A stretch of 37,095 nucleotides of DNA. Source: an uncultured Bacteroidia bacterium (GTDB lineage Bacteria; Bacteroidota; Bacteroidia; JACCXN01). The first letter of the stretch is position 1. Every line of letters begins with the position of its first letter. The notes beneath the pieces were generated by a model. The model worked only from the letters and a program-made list of their open reading frames with translations, was not told the origin of the DNA and searched no databases. Below, in pieces: positions 1-12,196 of this stretch. The position numbers were made by a program, and so were the translations under genes. The DNA lies in the NCBI GenBank assembly GCA_937995645.1, contig CALKJP010000076.1, positions 1 through 37,095 on the forward strand, written 5' to 3'.

Positions 1-1655
1 TCGTTATCTGTTAACAGTGCAATTTCTTGTATAAATTCAGGAAGGGTAGGTACAGTTCCATCGGCATTGGGTGTTTCGGCAAATTCTTTTATACCGTTTA
101 ATAATTCTTCAATATTTTCGTAGCGGCTTACTCCTTCTGGAGTTTTATCGGCATATAATTCTTTTAAAATTCCGGAATGGGAGGCAATACGATGTGCCAG
201 TTCATAAGCCCCTTCGGTGTTTAATCCCGATTTGAAACTTTTGATCATGCTAACAAATTCGTTAATTTTTAAACGCGTTCCAGAGGCAATAGAAGGAACA
301 GTAAAATCGATCATTTCTATAATTTCCCAAATACCTTTGTTTTGTTCGTTGGCAGCTAATATTATTTTATCAATGCTGGTTTGTCCAATTCCGCGAACAG
401 GATAATTAATTACGCGCTTTAATGCTTCTTCATCATTCGGATTAATGGTTAAACGGAAATAGGCTATTAAATCTTTAATTTCTTTACGTTGATAAAAAGA
501 AAGGCCTCCATAAATTTTATATGGTATATTTAATTTTCTAAGGGCTTCTTCCATGGAGCGCGATTGCGCATTGGTTCTGTAAAGTATGGCAAAATCTTTA
601 TTTTTAGCTTGTTGGTTAAGGCGTGTTTCATTTATGGTTCGGGCAACCATTAAACCTTCTTCGTTATCGGTAAGAGCACGTAAAACTTTTATTTTCTCAC
701 CCTTTCCATTATCGGTCCATACTTCTTTTTTTATCTGTTCTTTGTTTTTCCAGATAACGCTGTTTGCAGCATTTACAATAGTTTGAGTAGAACGATAATT
801 TTGTTCTAACTTGAAAATTTTTACATCCGGATAATCTTTTTTAAAATTTAAAATGTTCTGAATATTGGCCCCTCTGAATGCGTATATACTTTGAGCATCA
901 TCTCCAACTACACAAATATTTTCATTAACTGCTGCAAGGCGCTTTATAATTAAGTATTGCGAGTAATTGGTATCTTGATATTCATCTACCAAAATGTATT
1001 TAAATTTATGCTGATATTTTAATAATACATCGGGAAAATCGCGAAAAAGGATATTGGTATTAAATAATAAATCATCAAAATCCATGGCTCCTGATTTTTT
1101 TAATCGGTTTTGATAAGCCATGTAAATTTCGCCAATACGAGGTTTTCCGGCAGAGCGGTCGTCTCCCATTATTTCAGCATTGTTTAAATATGCTGCCGCT
1201 GATATTAAATTGTTTTTTGCAGAAGAAATTCTGTTATATATGGTAGAGGGCTTGTAGGATTTATCGTCTAATCCAAATTCTTTTATGATAGATTTAATCA
1301 GATTTTTTGAATCATCTGTGTCATAAATGGAAAAATTGCTTGGATAGCCTAGTTTTTCTGCTTCAAAGCGCAAAATACGGGCAAAAATGGAGTGAAAGGT
1401 TCCCATCCATATATTTTTAGCTTCCGATTCGCCTACAATTTCAGCTATACGCTCTTTCATTTCGCGGGCAGCTTTATTGGTAAATGTAAGTGCCATAATA
1501 TTAAAGGCATCTACTCCATTTTTTATAAGGTGTGCAATTCGATATGTTAAAACGCGTGTTTTTCCGGATCCTGCTCCTGCAATTACCATTACTGGACCGT
1601 CGGTATTAATTACGGCTTCTTTTTGTGCCCTGTTTAGTTCATCTAAATACTGCAT
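1..1655 (-). CDS. UvrD/PcrA-type ATP-dependent DNA helicase (SF1), 3' part truncated by window edge
   Basis: Reverse-strand reading from ATG at 1655 gives MQYLDELNRAQKEAVINTDGPVMVIAGAGSGKTRVLTYRIAHLI...ALTFTNKAAREMKERI (Q motif, Walker A GAGSGKT, motif Ia). It stays in frame to the window edge (...GTVPTLPEFIQEIALLTDN). The ORF track misses it because it has no stop in the window. Confidence 0.93.
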   Translation of the reverse strand, partial: MQYLDELNRAQKEAVINTDGPVMVIAGAGSGKTRVLTYRIAHLIKNGVDAFNIMALTFTNKAAREMKERIAEIVGESEAKNIWMGTFHSIFARILRFEAEKLGYPSNFSIYDTDDSKNLIKSIIKEFGLDDKSYKPSTIYNRISSAKNNLISAAAYLNNAEIMGDDRSAGKPRIGEIYMAYQNRLKKSGAMDFDDLLFNTNILFRDFPDVLLKYQHKFKYILVDEYQDTNYSQYLIIKRLAAVNENICVVGDDAQSIYAFRGANIQNILNFKKDYPDVKIFKLEQNYRSTQTIVNAANSVIWKNKEQIKKEVWTDNGKGEKIKVLRALTDNEEGLMVARTINETRLNQQAKNKDFAILYRTNAQSRSMEEALRKLNIPYKIYGGLSFYQRKEIKDLIAYFRLTINPNDEEALKRVINYPVRGIGQTSIDKIILAANEQNKGIWEIIEMIDFTVPSIASGTRLKINEFVSMIKSFKSGLNTEGAYELAHRIASHSGILKELYADKTPEGVSRYENIEELLNGIKEFAETPNADGTVPTLPEFIQEIALLTDN

Positions 1656-1677
1656 TCTGATTATTTTAAAAAGAGAA

Positions 1678-1685
1678 CAAATTTA
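1678..1685 (-). promoter_or_regulatory. Candidate Bacteroidota -7 element (TAAATTTG) for the helicase gene
   Basis: Reverse complement of CAAATTTA matches TAnnTTTG, 22 bp upstream of the ATG. No clear -33 TTTG at the expected spacing. Confidence 0.45.
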
Positions 1686-1838
1686 CTCAATTTAAAAGCT
1701 TTTTCGATGCGATGTTGAAAGATAATTTTGAGATAGATTTATTCTGTCGTTAACCCTCTTGTTAATAACTTTTTTGCCTATTTCTCATTTTACTATTCAG
1801 GCTCATGAAAGAAAAGTTTAAAATATTTTATGTAAGAT

Positions 1839-1869
1839 GTTGATATTTTAAAATTTAATTGTACTTTTG
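1839..1869 (+). promoter_or_regulatory. Candidate Bacteroidota promoter of the ribosomal supercluster (-33 GTTG, N19, -7 TACTTTTG)
   Basis: TTG at 1840-1842, 19-nt spacer, TACTTTTG at 1862-1869 matching TAnnTTTG, about 57 nt upstream of rpsL ATG. Confidence 0.7.
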
Positions 1870-1926
1870 CCGTCCCTTAAACCATGAGGTGAGGAAAAAT
1901 TAATAAAACAAATACAAAAAAACAGT

Positions 1927-2331
1927 ATGCCTACAATTCAGCAATTAGTTAGAAAAGGTAGAATTAAAGCGGAAAACAGAAGTAAATCTGCGGCGTTGGA
2001 TTCATGTCCTCAAAAAAGAGGCGTTTGTTTAAGAGTTTATACTACAACTCCCAAAAAACCAAACTCAGCTTTACGTAAAGTTGCAAAAGTTAGATTAACA
2101 AATAAGGTAGAGGTTATCGCTTACATTCCGGGTGAAGGTCATAACTTACAAGAACACTCTATTGTGTTAGTAAGAGGCGGAAGGGTAAAGGATCTTCCGG
2201 GTGTACGTTATCATATTGTTAGAGGCACTTTAGATACGCAGGGGGTTGAGGCTAGAAGACAGAGAAGGTCTAAATACGGTGCTAAACGTCCTAAACCAGG
2301 TGCAGCAGCAGCTCCTGCTAAAAAGAAATAA
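1927..2331 (+). CDS. rpsL: 30S ribosomal protein S12
   Basis: [12 protein letters not shown]...[21 protein letters not shown]...[22 protein letters not shown]. Confidence 0.99.
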   Translation: MPTIQQLVRKGRIKAENRSKSAALDSCPQKRGVCLRVYTTTPKKPNSALRKVAKVRLTNKVEVIAYIPGEGHNLQEHSIVLVRGGRVKDLPGVRYHIVRGTLDTQGVEARRQRRSKYGAKRPKPGAAAAPAKKK

Positions 2332-2370
2332 TTTAAATCAGGCTGATATATTAATTTATATAGGTAAACA

Positions 2371-2838
2371 ATGAGAAAAATTAAAGCCAAAAAAAGACCG
2401 GTTACTCCAGATCCAAAATTTAATGATGTTTTGGTTACTCGTTTTGTAAATAATTTAATGAAAGCAGGAAAAAAAACTACTGCTTTTAGTATATTCTACG
2501 AAGCAATTGAAACCGTAGAAAAAAGAGCAAACGAAAACGGTCTTGAAGTGTTTAAAAAAGCATTAAATAATGTAACACCTCAGGTTGAAGTTAGAAGTCG
2601 CAGAGTTGGTGGTGCTACCTATCAAATTCCGCAAGAAATTCGTCCAGAAAGAAAAACTTCTATGGCTATGAAGTGGATGATTGGTTTCGCTCGTAAGCGT
2701 AACGAAAAATCAATGGCGAATAAACTTGCAGGAGAAATTTTAGCAGCAGCAAAAGAAGAAGGTGCTACTTTTAAAAAGAAAGAAGATACACATCGAATGG
2801 CTGAAGCAAATAAGGCATATTCACATTTCAGATTTTAA
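2371..2838 (+). CDS. rpsG: 30S ribosomal protein S7
   Basis: S7 family sequence [35 protein letters not shown]...; position between rpsL and fusA. Confidence 0.98.
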   Translation: MRKIKAKKRPVTPDPKFNDVLVTRFVNNLMKAGKKTTAFSIFYEAIETVEKRANENGLEVFKKALNNVTPQVEVRSRRVGGATYQIPQEIRPERKTSMAMKWMIGFARKRNEKSMANKLAGEILAAAKEEGATFKKKEDTHRMAEANKAYSHFRF

Positions 2839-2857
2839 TAAATTTTTTCAAAATATT

Positions 2858-4981
2858 ATGGCACACGATCTAAGATTTACACGCAATATAGGTATCGCTG
2901 CTCACATCGATGCCGGTAAAACTACCACAACAGAGCGTATCCTTTACTATACCGGTGTTAATCATAAAATAGGAGAAGTTCATGATGGTGCAGCTACGAT
3001 GGACTGGATGGTACAGGAGCAGGAAAGAGGTATTACTATTACTTCTGCCGCAACTACATGTTACTGGAATTATAGAGGAAATAAATATAAAATTAACATT
3101 ATTGATACCCCCGGACACGTTGACTTTACAGTAGAGGTAAACCGTTCATTGCGTGTATTAGATGGTCTTGTATTCTTGTTTTCTGCGGTTGATGGTGTAG
3201 AACCACAATCCGAAACAAATTGGCGATTAGCAGATGGTTATAACGTAACACGTATAGGTTTCGTTAATAAAATGGATCGCCAAGGAGCCGATTTCTTATC
3301 AGTATGTCGTCAGGTGAAAGAAATTTTAGGAGGCAATCCACTTCCATTACAATTACCTATTGGGGCAGAAGATAATTTTAAAGGGGTGGTTGATTTAATC
3401 AATTTTCGTGGTATGATTTGGAACGAACATGACAAAGGAATGACCTATGAAGTAGTTCCAATTCCTGATGATATGCTGGAAGAAGCTAAAGAATATAGAG
3501 AAAAATTATTAGAAGCAGCAGCCGAATTTGATGAAACTTTAATGGAGAAATATTTTGAAGATCCAACATCTATTACTGCTGATGATGTATTAAAAGCATT
3601 ACGCCAAGCATGTATTGCCAATAAAGTAGTTCCAATGGTTTGTGGTTCATCTTTCAAAAACAAAGGTGTACAAACTATGCTGGATTTAGTAATGGAATTA
3701 TTGCCAAGTCCATTAGATAAAGATAATATTAAAGGAATCAATCCGGTAACTGGAGAAGAAGTAATTCGTAAACCTGATGTAAAGGAGCCATTTTGTGCAT
3801 TAGCATTTAAGATTGCTACCGATCCATTTGTTGGTCGTTTATGTTTCTTCCGTGTTTACTCCGGACATTTAGATGCAGGTTCATATGTATTGAATACCCG
3901 AAGCGGCAACAAAGAGCGTATATCTCGAATTTTCCAGATGCATGCTAATAAACAAAATGCAATTGACTTTATTGAAGCAGGAGATATTGGAGCAGCAGTA
4001 GGTTTTAAAGATATTAAAACTGGAGATACGCTTTGTGATGAAAAGCATCCAATCGTGATGGAGGCTATGGTATTCCCTGAGCCTGTTATCGGACTTGCAA
4101 TTGAACCTAAAACTCAGGCAGACGTTGATAAATTGGGTATGGCACTCGGAAAGTTAGCAGAAGAAGATCCCACATTCCGTGTAAAAACAGACGAAGAAAC
4201 AGGTCAAACAATTATCAGCGGAATGGGCGAATTACACCTAGAAATTATTGTTGACCGTTTAAAACGCGAATTTAAAGTAGAGTGTAATCAAGGTGCGCCT
4301 CAAGTTGCCTACAAAGAAGCAATTACAGCAACAGTTGAACATCGCGAACAATATAAAAAACAAACAGGTGGTAGAGGTAAGTTTGCAGATATTGCAGTAG
4401 TAATTTCTCCGGTTGATCCTGATTTTGTTATCGATTCTAAAAATGGTGGATTACAGTTTGTGAATGAAATCGTAGGAGGTGCTATTCCAAAAGAATTCAT
4501 CCCATCAGTTGAAAAAGGTTTTAGAGCTGCAATGCAAAACGGTGTATTAGCAGGTTATCCATTAGATAGCTTAAAAGTTAGATTAGTTGATGGCTCATTC
4601 CACCCGGTTGACTCTGACGCATTATCATTCGAGCTTTGTGCTAAAATGGCATATAGAGAAGCTCTAAGCAAAGCTAAGCCAATATTATTAGAACCAATCA
4701 TGAAAGTGGAAGTGATTACTCCAGAACAAAACATGGGAGATGTAGTGGGAGACTTAAATAAGCGTAGAGGTCAAATCGAAGGAATGGATTCTAAAGGTTC
4801 TGGTCAGGTTGTTAAAGCCAAAGTTCCACTATCGGAAATGTTTGGATATGTAACCCAATTACGTACTATTACATCAGGTCGTGCAACTTCAACTATGGAA
4901 TTTTCACACTACAGTGAAGCTCCAAAAAACATTACCGACGAAGTAATAGCAAAAGTGAAAGGAAAAGCAGAAAAAGTTTAA
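2858..4981 (+). CDS. fusA: Elongation factor G
   Basis: [33 protein letters not shown]...[12 protein letters not shown]...[10 protein letters not shown]. The ORF track start at 2762 lies inside rpsG; ATG at 2858 is the credible start. Confidence 0.98.
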   Translation: MAHDLRFTRNIGIAAHIDAGKTTTTERILYYTGVNHKIGEVHDGAATMDWMVQEQERGITITSAATTCYWNYRGNKYKINIIDTPGHVDFTVEVNRSLRVLDGLVFLFSAVDGVEPQSETNWRLADGYNVTRIGFVNKMDRQGADFLSVCRQVKEILGGNPLPLQLPIGAEDNFKGVVDLINFRGMIWNEHDKGMTYEVVPIPDDMLEEAKEYREKLLEAAAEFDETLMEKYFEDPTSITADDVLKALRQACIANKVVPMVCGSSFKNKGVQTMLDLVMELLPSPLDKDNIKGINPVTGEEVIRKPDVKEPFCALAFKIATDPFVGRLCFFRVYSGHLDAGSYVLNTRSGNKERISRIFQMHANKQNAIDFIEAGDIGAAVGFKDIKTGDTLCDEKHPIVMEAMVFPEPVIGLAIEPKTQADVDKLGMALGKLAEEDPTFRVKTDEETGQTIISGMGELHLEIIVDRLKREFKVECNQGAPQVAYKEAITATVEHREQYKKQTGGRGKFADIAVVISPVDPDFVIDSKNGGLQFVNEIVGGAIPKEFIPSVEKGFRAAMQNGVLAGYPLDSLKVRLVDGSFHPVDSDALSFELCAKMAYREALSKAKPILLEPIMKVEVITPEQNMGDVVGDLNKRRGQIEGMDSKGSGQVVKAKVPLSEMFGYVTQLRTITSGRATSTMEFSHYSEAPKNITDEVIAKVKGKAEKV

Positions 4982-5010
4982 TATTTTTAAAACGTTCTTT
5001 ATAATTTTTT

Positions 5011-5316
5011 ATGAGCCAAAAAATAAGAATCAAATTAAAATCATACGATTACAATCTAGTTGATAAATCAGCAGAAAAAATCGTAAAAACTGTTAAGTTA
5101 ACAGGTGCTGTAGTAAGCGGACCAATTCCATTGCCAACAGATAAGAAAATATATACAGTACTACGTTCACCACATGTTAACAAAAAGGCACGTGAGCAGT
5201 TTCAACTTTGCTCATACAAAAGATTGCTAGATATCTACAATGCATCTGCAAAAACAGTTGATGCGTTAGGGAAGCTTGAATTACCAAGTGGAGTAGAAGT
5301 AGAAATTAAAGTTTAG
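5011..5316 (+). CDS. rpsJ: 30S ribosomal protein S10
   Basis: [43 protein letters not shown]. Confidence 0.98.
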   Translation: MSQKIRIKLKSYDYNLVDKSAEKIVKTVKLTGAVVSGPIPLPTDKKIYTVLRSPHVNKKAREQFQLCSYKRLLDIYNASAKTVDALGKLELPSGVEVEIKV

Positions 5317-5355
5317 TTAACTAAAAAATAGAATTATTAAATTAATATAAATAAC

Positions 5356-5973
5356 ATGTCAGGATTAATTGGTAAAAAAATCGGAATGACCAGCGTGTTC
5401 GATGCCTCTGGGAAGAATATCCCATGCACAGTTATACAGGCAGGTCCTTGCGTGGTTACGCAAGTAAAAACCATTGAGAATGACGGATATGCTGCTCTTC
5501 AGTTATCATATGATGAAAAAAAAGAAAAGCATACTTCGGCAGCAATGAAAGGTCATTTTGCTAAAGCAAACACAACACCTAAAAGAAAATTAGTTGAATT
5601 CAAACACTTTGAAGAAGCTAAAAATTTGGGAGATGTACTTACCGTAGAAATGTTTAATGAAGGCGAATTTGTTGAAGTTGTAGGGACTTCAAAAGGAAAA
5701 GGTTTTCAAGGCGTTGTTAAACGTCATGGATTTAGCGGGGTAGGAATGGGAACACATGGTCAGCATAATCGTATGCGTGCACCAGGATCAATGGGTGCAT
5801 CATCTTGGCCATCTCGCGTATTCAAAGGAATGAGAATGGCAGGACGAACTGGCGGAAACCGTGTAAAACTACAAAACCTTCAAGTTATAAAAGTTATGCC
5901 GGAGCAAAACTTACTAGTAGTTAAAGGTGCTGTTCCGGGAGCAAAAGGTTCATACGTAATTATAGAAAAGTAA
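5356..5973 (+). CDS. rplC: 50S ribosomal protein L3
   Basis: [32 protein letters not shown]...[36 protein letters not shown]. Confidence 0.98.
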   Translation: MSGLIGKKIGMTSVFDASGKNIPCTVIQAGPCVVTQVKTIENDGYAALQLSYDEKKEKHTSAAMKGHFAKANTTPKRKLVEFKHFEEAKNLGDVLTVEMFNEGEFVEVVGTSKGKGFQGVVKRHGFSGVGMGTHGQHNRMRAPGSMGASSWPSRVFKGMRMAGRTGGNRVKLQNLQVIKVMPEQNLLVVKGAVPGAKGSYVIIEK

Positions 5974-5977
5974 TCAC

Positions 5978-6607
5978 ATGGAATTATCAGTATTAAATAT
6001 TAAAGGAAGTGAAACTAAGCGCAAGGCCGTTTTAGTGGATGAAATTTACGCTGTTGAACCAAACGATCATGCTATTTATTTAGATGTAAAACAATACCTT
6101 GCAAATCAACGTCAAGGTACTCATAAATCTAAGCAACGCAACGAAGTATCGGGTTCTACACGTAAATTACATAAGCAAAAAGGAACAGGTGGTTCTCGTA
6201 AAGGAAGTATTAAAAATCCTTTATTCAGAGGGGGGGGACGTGTATTTGGTCCTCAGCCAAGAGATTACAGCTTTAAATTAAACAAGAAAGTTAAGCGTCT
6301 GGCACGTACTTCTGCATTAACTTATAAGGCTAAAAATAACGGAATTGTTGTTGTTGAGGATTTCACTTTTGATGCCCCTAAAACCAAACAATTCATTGAT
6401 GTTTTGAATAATTTAAAATTAAATGATAAAAAAACATTATTTGTTATTGCAGAACCAAATAATAACGTATATTTGTCGTCCCGAAATTTACAGGGGGCAA
6501 GAGTTATAACTGCTTCTGAATTAAATACTTACGATATTTTAAACGCAAATTATTTAGTTCTTGCAGAAGGCTCTGTAAAGAAAATAGAAGAGAATTTGTT
6601 AAGATAA
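5978..6607 (+). CDS. rplD: 50S ribosomal protein L4
   Basis: L4/L1e family; [53 protein letters not shown]; between rplC and rplW. Confidence 0.97.
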   Translation: MELSVLNIKGSETKRKAVLVDEIYAVEPNDHAIYLDVKQYLANQRQGTHKSKQRNEVSGSTRKLHKQKGTGGSRKGSIKNPLFRGGGRVFGPQPRDYSFKLNKKVKRLARTSALTYKAKNNGIVVVEDFTFDAPKTKQFIDVLNNLKLNDKKTLFVIAEPNNNVYLSSRNLQGARVITASELNTYDILNANYLVLAEGSVKKIEENLLR

Positions 6608-6613
6608 GGTAAA

Positions 6614-6904
6614 ATGGGAATAATTATTAAGCCGGCAATAACAGAAAAAAATACTGCTGCCACAGAAAAATTCAACCGATATGCTTTTGTTGTTGACCGC
6701 AAGGCAAACAAAGTGCAAATTAAGAACGAAGTTGAGAAAACTTACGGAGTAAAGGTTGAGTCTGTTAATACCATTAACTATGGTAGAGACACCAAAATGA
6801 GATATACCAAAACCGGTATTCTCAGAGGAACTACAAATGCTTACAAAAAGGCTGTAGTTACTTTAGCTCAAGGAGATGTAATTGATTTTTATAGTAACAT
6901 TTAA
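6614..6904 (+). CDS. rplW: 50S ribosomal protein L23
   Basis: [53 protein letters not shown]. Confidence 0.97.
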   Translation: MGIIIKPAITEKNTAATEKFNRYAFVVDRKANKVQIKNEVEKTYGVKVESVNTINYGRDTKMRYTKTGILRGTTNAYKKAVVTLAQGDVIDFYSNI

Positions 6905-6909
6905 AAGCC

Positions 6910-7734
6910 ATGGCGGTTAAAAAATTAAGACCCTTAACACCCGGTCAAAGAGGTAAAATAAAAGGAACTTTTGAAGATATTACGGCAAATAAGCCTGAAA
7001 AAAGCCTTTTAGTTCCTATAAAAAAAACAGGTGGTAGAAATACAGATGGTAAAATGACCATGCGTTACATCGGTGGTGGTCATAAGCGTATGTTACGCAT
7101 TATTGATTTTAAGAGAGATAAACACAATATACCAGCTACTGTTAAAACTATTGAGTACGATCCAAACCGTAGTGCACGTATAGCATTAGTAATATATAAA
7201 GATGGTGAAAAAAGATATATCATTGCACCTACAGGTTTAAAAGTTGGTCAAACAATAACTTCGGGAAATGGTGCAGCACCAGAAATTGGAAATGCATTAC
7301 CATTAAGCGAAGTCCCCTTAGGTACGTTAATTCATAATATTGAAATGCGCCCCGGACAAGGAGCTAAGATAGCAAGAAGTGCAGGCTCGTATGCTCAATT
7401 AGCTGCAAGAGATGGTAAATATGCCGTAATAAAAATGCCATCAGGAGAAACACGTTTAGTCTTAGCATCTTGTTTAGCTACAATTGGAACAGTATCTAAT
7501 GCCGACCACAACTTAGAACGTAGCGGAAAAGCAGGAAGAAGCAGATGGTTAGGAAGAAGACCAAGAACTCGTGCCGTTGCAATGAACCCTGTTGACCATC
7601 CAATGGGAGGAGGCGAAGGTAAAGCTTCAGGAGGACATCCGCGTTCTAGAAAAGGCTTAAAAGCTAAAGGTCTTAAAACACGTGCGGTTAATAAAACTAC
7701 TAATAAGTATATCATAGAGAGAAGGAAAAAATAG
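6910..7734 (+). CDS. rplB: 50S ribosomal protein L2
   Basis: [31 protein letters not shown]...[22 protein letters not shown]. Confidence 0.99.
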   Translation: MAVKKLRPLTPGQRGKIKGTFEDITANKPEKSLLVPIKKTGGRNTDGKMTMRYIGGGHKRMLRIIDFKRDKHNIPATVKTIEYDPNRSARIALVIYKDGEKRYIIAPTGLKVGQTITSGNGAAPEIGNALPLSEVPLGTLIHNIEMRPGQGAKIARSAGSYAQLAARDGKYAVIKMPSGETRLVLASCLATIGTVSNADHNLERSGKAGRSRWLGRRPRTRAVAMNPVDHPMGGGEGKASGGHPRSRKGLKAKGLKTRAVNKTTNKYIIERRKK

Positions 7735-7736
7735 TT

Positions 7737-8015
7737 ATGGCTCGTTCATTAAAAAAAGGTCCTTACGTTGACTATAAACTTGATCGCAAAGTGCAAAAAA
7801 GCATTGAATCAGGTAAAAAGGTAGCTATCAAAACTTGGTCCAGAAGATCAATGATAACACCGGATTTTGTAGGTCAAACATTTGCCGTTCATAACGGAAA
7901 TAAATTTATACCGGTATATGTAACTGAAAACATGGTTGGTCATAAATTAGGAGAATTTGCTCCTACCAGAACATGGAGAGGTCATGCCGGACAAAAAGAT
8001 AAAGGTAAAAAGTAA
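7737..8015 (+). CDS. rpsS: 30S ribosomal protein S19
   Basis: [19 protein letters not shown]...[45 protein letters not shown]. Confidence 0.98.
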   Translation: MARSLKKGPYVDYKLDRKVQKSIESGKKVAIKTWSRRSMITPDFVGQTFAVHNGNKFIPVYVTENMVGHKLGEFAPTRTWRGHAGQKDKGKK

Positions 8016-8033
8016 CATTAGCCAATAGCCAAT

Positions 8034-8426
8034 ATGGGAGCAAGAAAGCAAAAAGCGGCCGAAGCCAGAAAAGAAGCCCTTAAAACGACATACATAGCAA
8101 AGTTGAACAATTGTCCAACATCTCCTCGCAAGATGAGATTAGTTGCAGATATGGTTCGTGGAATGGATGCTTATAAAGCATTAAGTATCCTCCAATTTAC
8201 TCCAAAAGCTGCAGCCTCAAGATTAGAAAAATTAATCAGTTCAGCAATAGCAAACTATGAGCAAAAATCCGGCTTAAGTGCAGGTAATGCAAATTTATTT
8301 ATTAAAACAATTTATGTTGATAGCGCACGTCAGTTAAAGCGTGTTCAACCTGCACCACAAGGAAGAGCTCACAGAGTTCGTAAACGTTCAAACCACGTTA
8401 CTGTAATATTAGATACTAAAGCATAA
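8034..8426 (+). CDS. rplV: 50S ribosomal protein L22
   Basis: [37 protein letters not shown]...[18 protein letters not shown]. Confidence 0.97.
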   Translation: MGARKQKAAEARKEALKTTYIAKLNNCPTSPRKMRLVADMVRGMDAYKALSILQFTPKAAASRLEKLISSAIANYEQKSGLSAGNANLFIKTIYVDSARQLKRVQPAPQGRAHRVRKRSNHVTVILDTKA

Positions 8427-8452
8427 AATAAAAATATTAATTAATAAAACTA

Positions 8453-9175
8453 ATGGGACAAAAAGCAAACCCAATCGGATTAAGGTTAGGAATCATCAAA
8501 GGATGGGATTCTAATTGGTATGGCGGAAAAAACTATGTTGAAAAACTAGTTGAAGACGAAAAAATAAGAAATTATTTGAATGCCCGTTTGCCAAAAGGTA
8601 GTGTTTCTAAAATAGTAATTGAGCGTACATTAAAGCTAATTACTGTTACAATTAATACTGCACGTCCGGGTATCATTATTGGAAAAGGTGGTAAAGAGGT
8701 TGATAAATTAAAAGAAGAATTAAAAAAAATAACCAAAAAAGACGTTCAAATTAACATATATGAAATTAAACGTCCGGAATTAGATGCTCGTTTCCTTGCT
8801 GATAGTATTGCCAGACAGATTGAAGGACGTATTTCTCACAAACGTGCAGCTAAAATGGCAGTTGCTTCAGCGATAAGAATGGGTGCAGAAGGCGTTAAAG
8901 TTCAAACTTCAGGTCGTTTGGCAGGAGCAGAAATGGCTCGAAGCGAAAGCTTTAAAGAAGGTCGTACACCATTACATACCTTAAGAGCTGATATTGATTA
9001 TGCAGTAGCAGAAGCTCATACAACTTACGGACGTATAGGAATCAAAGTTTGGGTTTGCAAAGGTGAAGTTTACGGCAAAAGAGACTTATCCCCCAATTTT
9101 GGTCAAGCGAAAGAAAAAACAACTCCAAAACAAGTTGGAAACAGAGCTGGAAGAGAATTTAAAAAGAAGAAATAA
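8453..9175 (+). CDS. rpsC: 30S ribosomal protein S3
   Basis: [28 protein letters not shown]...[20 protein letters not shown] (KH domain). Confidence 0.98.
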   Translation: MGQKANPIGLRLGIIKGWDSNWYGGKNYVEKLVEDEKIRNYLNARLPKGSVSKIVIERTLKLITVTINTARPGIIIGKGGKEVDKLKEELKKITKKDVQINIYEIKRPELDARFLADSIARQIEGRISHKRAAKMAVASAIRMGAEGVKVQTSGRLAGAEMARSESFKEGRTPLHTLRADIDYAVAEAHTTYGRIGIKVWVCKGEVYGKRDLSPNFGQAKEKTTPKQVGNRAGREFKKKK

Positions 9176-9214
9176 TTTACAGAATAGAGGTTACACTTTA
9201 AGAAATAAAATAAA

Positions 9215-9640
9215 ATGTTACAGCCGAAAAGAACGAAATTCAGAAAAATGCAAAAAATGGTCCAAAAGGGCAATGCTCAAAGAGGACATGAGATAGCATT
9301 CGGTTCTTTCGCCATTAAGTCAATGGAAAGCATTTGGCTTACTGCGCGCCAGATAGAAGCTGCACGTATTGCTATTACACGTTACATGAAACGTGAAGGA
9401 CAATTATGGATACGTGTATTTCCAGATAAACCAGTAACCAAAAAACCGGCAGAGGTTCGTATGGGTAAAGGTAAAGGTGCTCCTGAATTATGGGTTGCTC
9501 CAATCAAACCAGGGCATATTATATTTGAAATGGACGGAGTTCCATTAGAAGTTGCAAAAGAAGCAATGCGTTTAGGTGCGCAAAAATTACCCGTAACTAC
9601 CAAGTTTATTGTTAGAAGAGATTATACACCAGAGATTTAA
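9215..9640 (+). CDS. rplP: 50S ribosomal protein L16
   Basis: [91 protein letters not shown]. Confidence 0.98.
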   Translation: MLQPKRTKFRKMQKMVQKGNAQRGHEIAFGSFAIKSMESIWLTARQIEAARIAITRYMKREGQLWIRVFPDKPVTKKPAEVRMGKGKGAPELWVAPIKPGHIIFEMDGVPLEVAKEAMRLGAQKLPVTTKFIVRRDYTPEI

Positions 9641-9651
9641 TACAATTAAAA

Positions 9652-9855
9652 ATGAAAGCTTCAGTGATAAGAGAGTTGACAGATGCTGAATTACAGCAAA
9701 AGCTTGCAGAAGAAACTGCAACTTTAAATCGCCTTGTTATGAGTCATGCGGTTTCTCCAATAGAAAATCCGCTAAGTATCAGAACAAGCAGAAGAACGGT
9801 TGCAAGAATAAGAACCGAAATTAGAAAAAGAGAATTAGCTAGTAATGCTAAATAA
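9652..9855 (+). CDS. rpmC: 50S ribosomal protein L29
   Basis: [61 protein letters not shown]. Confidence 0.96.
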   Translation: MKASVIRELTDAELQQKLAEETATLNRLVMSHAVSPIENPLSIRTSRRTVARIRTEIRKRELASNAK

Positions 9856-9875
9856 TTAAAACACCTTGTATAGGT

Positions 9876-10142
9876 ATGGAAACAACTTTAAAAAGAAATT
9901 TAAGAAAAGAGAAAATCGGAACTGTTACCAGTAACAAAATGGAAAAATCTATTGTTGTTGCGGTTGAGCGTAAGGTTAAGCACCCTAAATATAAGAAGTT
10001 CATTAAGAGAACCTCTAAGTTTATGGCGCATGACGAGAAAAATGAGTGCAACATCGGAGATGTTGTTCGCATTATGGAAACACGTCCGCTAAGTAAAAAC
10101 AAATGCTGGAGATTAGTAGAAATAGTTGAAAAAGCTAAGTAA
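9876..10142 (+). CDS. rpsQ: 30S ribosomal protein S17
   Basis: [77 protein letters not shown]. Confidence 0.98.
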   Translation: METTLKRNLRKEKIGTVTSNKMEKSIVVAVERKVKHPKYKKFIKRTSKFMAHDEKNECNIGDVVRIMETRPLSKNKCWRLVEIVEKAK

Positions 10143-10171
10143 TATATAAACATCTATCAGGAATATAAACC

Positions 10172-10540
10172 ATGATACAGCAAGAAAGTAGATTATCGGT
10201 AGCAGATAACAGCGGTGCAAAAGAAGTTCTTTGTATCCGAGTACTTGGAGGTACAAAAAGAAGATATGCGGGGGTAGGCGATAAAATTATCGTTACCGTA
10301 AAAAGCGCAATCCCTTCAGGTAATATTAAAAAAGGAACTGTAAGTAAAGCAGTAGTGGTAAGAACTAAAAAAGAAATTAGAAGATCTGATGGTTCATATA
10401 TCCGCTTTGACGATAATGCAGTTGTATTATTAAATGCGGCAGAAGAAATGAGAGGTACCCGTATTTTCGGGCCGGTAGCAAGAGAATTACGCGAAAAACA
10501 ATTTATGAAAATTGTATCATTAGCTCCTGAAGTATTATAA
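10172..10540 (+). CDS. rplN: 50S ribosomal protein L14
   Basis: [37 protein letters not shown]...[23 protein letters not shown]. Confidence 0.98.
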   Translation: MIQQESRLSVADNSGAKEVLCIRVLGGTKRRYAGVGDKIIVTVKSAIPSGNIKKGTVSKAVVVRTKKEIRRSDGSYIRFDDNAVVLLNAAEEMRGTRIFGPVARELREKQFMKIVSLAPEVL

Positions 10541-10563
10541 GATAGAAATAAACAGACACGAAT

Positions 10564-10878
10564 ATGTGCGCAAAATTAAAAATAAAAAAAGGCGATCTGG
10601 TTAGAGTCATTGCCGGAGACGCTAAAGGACAGGAAGGAAAAGTTTTAGAAGTTATTACCGACAAAAATAAAGTGTTGATTGAAGGTGTAAATATGATTTC
10701 TAAACACGCTAAGCCAAGTGCAAAAAACCCTCAAGGAGGTATCGTAAAGCAAGAAGCACCTATTAACATTTCAAATGTTATGGTTCTTGTTAACGGAACA
10801 GCAACTCGTATAGGAAGAAAAGTAGAAGGCGATAAAATAGTACGTTATTCAAAAAAAACAGGGGAGGTAATTAAGTAA
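10564..10878 (+). CDS. rplX: 50S ribosomal protein L24
   Basis: [70 protein letters not shown]. Confidence 0.97.
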   Translation: MCAKLKIKKGDLVRVIAGDAKGQEGKVLEVITDKNKVLIEGVNMISKHAKPSAKNPQGGIVKQEAPINISNVMVLVNGTATRIGRKVEGDKIVRYSKKTGEVIK

Positions 10879-11438
10879 TGAGCACAGTAATTACACCAAG
10901 ACTAAAAGAAAAATATAAGAAAGAAGTTGTACCTGCACTTGTAAAAGAATTTAAATACAAGTCTCCAATGCAAGTTCCTGTTCTTAAAAAAATTGCAATT
11001 AATCAAGGAATAGGAGTAGGAGTTGGCGATAAGAAAATAATTGAAGCTGCAATTCAAGAGTTAAGCTTGATAACCGGCCAAAAAGCAGTGCCAACCAGAT
11101 CCAAGAAAGATATTTCAAACTTTAAGTTGAGAAAAGGAATGCCAATTGGAGCAAGAGTTACACTACGCGGAGACATAATGTTTGAATTCTTAGATAGATT
11201 AGTTTCAGTTGCTTTACCTCGTATTCGTGACTTTAGAGGTATTAATCCTAAAGGTTTTGATGGTAAAGGAAATTATACCATGGGGGTAAGCGAACAAATC
11301 ATTTTTCCTGAAATTGATATAGATAAAGTAAATAAGATTTTAGGTATGGATATCACTTTTGTTACTTCAGCTAAAACTGATGAAGAAGCAAAAGCCCTTC
11401 TAAAAGAACTTGGATTACCATTCAGAGATAAAAAATAA
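10878..11438 (+). CDS. rplE: 50S ribosomal protein L5
   Basis: [39 protein letters not shown]...; overlaps rplX stop by 1 nt (TAATG). Confidence 0.98.
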   Translation: MSTVITPRLKEKYKKEVVPALVKEFKYKSPMQVPVLKKIAINQGIGVGVGDKKIIEAAIQELSLITGQKAVPTRSKKDISNFKLRKGMPIGARVTLRGDIMFEFLDRLVSVALPRIRDFRGINPKGFDGKGNYTMGVSEQIIFPEIDIDKVNKILGMDITFVTSAKTDEEAKALLKELGLPFRDKK

Positions 11439-11471
11439 TTAACCACAATAATAAGAGAAGAAGAACAAGTT

Positions 11472-11741
11472 ATGGCAAAAGAATCAATGAAGGCTAGAGA
11501 AGCGAAAAGACAAAAACTCGTAGCCAAATATGCCGCAAAAAGAAAAGCTTTATTAGAAGCAGGAGATTACGAAGGATTACAAAAACTGCCTCGTAATGCT
11601 TCACCGGTACGTTTAAGAAACCGCTGTAAGCTTACCGGGCGTCCACGTGGTTATATGCGTCAGTTTGGTATTTCCCGTGTAACTTTCCGCGAGATGGCTT
11701 TGTTTGGTAAAATTCCCGGAATAACAAAAGCAAGCTGGTAA
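11472..11741 (+). CDS. rpsN: 30S ribosomal protein S14 (long, C- / zinc-independent form)
   Basis: [89 protein letters not shown]; 89 aa, no CxxC zinc pair. Confidence 0.97.
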   Translation: MAKESMKAREAKRQKLVAKYAAKRKALLEAGDYEGLQKLPRNASPVRLRNRCKLTGRPRGYMRQFGISRVTFREMALFGKIPGITKASW

Positions 11742-11778
11742 TAATTATTTAAGTAAGAATTTTAAAGAATATATAAAA

Positions 11779-12177
11779 ATGACTGATCCAATTGCAGATT
11801 ACCTAACGAGATTGAGAAACGCAGTGAAAGCGAATCACCGTGTAGTTGATATCCCTGCATCAAACATCAAAAAAGAAATTACTAAAATTCTTTTTGATAA
11901 AGGTTTTATCTTAAGCTATAAGTTTGAAGATACTCCAAATAAGCAAGGGAATATTAAAATAGCTTTGAAATATCACCCGATAAGTAAGGCTCCGGCAATT
12001 AAAAAACTAGAGCGAGTTAGTAGTCCTGGTTTAAGAAAATACGTAGGTACTGATACTATGCCTCGTGTAATCAACGGTTTGGGTATAGCTATCCTTTCTA
12101 CGTCAAAAGGAGTGATGACAGATAAAGAAGCTCGCAACCAAAATGTAGGTGGCGAAGTATTGTGTTATGTTTATTAA
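11779..12177 (+). CDS. rpsH: 30S ribosomal protein S8
   Basis: [38 protein letters not shown]...[26 protein letters not shown]. Confidence 0.98.
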   Translation: MTDPIADYLTRLRNAVKANHRVVDIPASNIKKEITKILFDKGFILSYKFEDTPNKQGNIKIALKYHPISKAPAIKKLERVSSPGLRKYVGTDTMPRVINGLGIAILSTSKGVMTDKEARNQNVGGEVLCYVY

Positions 12178-12196
12178 TATTTAAGGCTATAGAATT

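Noticed and set aside
217-1695. Plus-strand ORFs at 217-405, 586-786 and 1477-1695
   Set aside because: Antisense to the clear UvrD/PcrA helicase frame on the minus strand.
2870-4500. Minus-strand ORFs at 2870-3118, 3445-3741 and 4309-4500
   Set aside because: Antisense to fusA; no domain signal.
7395-7715. Minus-strand 106-aa ORF
   Set aside because: Antisense to rplB, no recognisable domain; shadow ORF.
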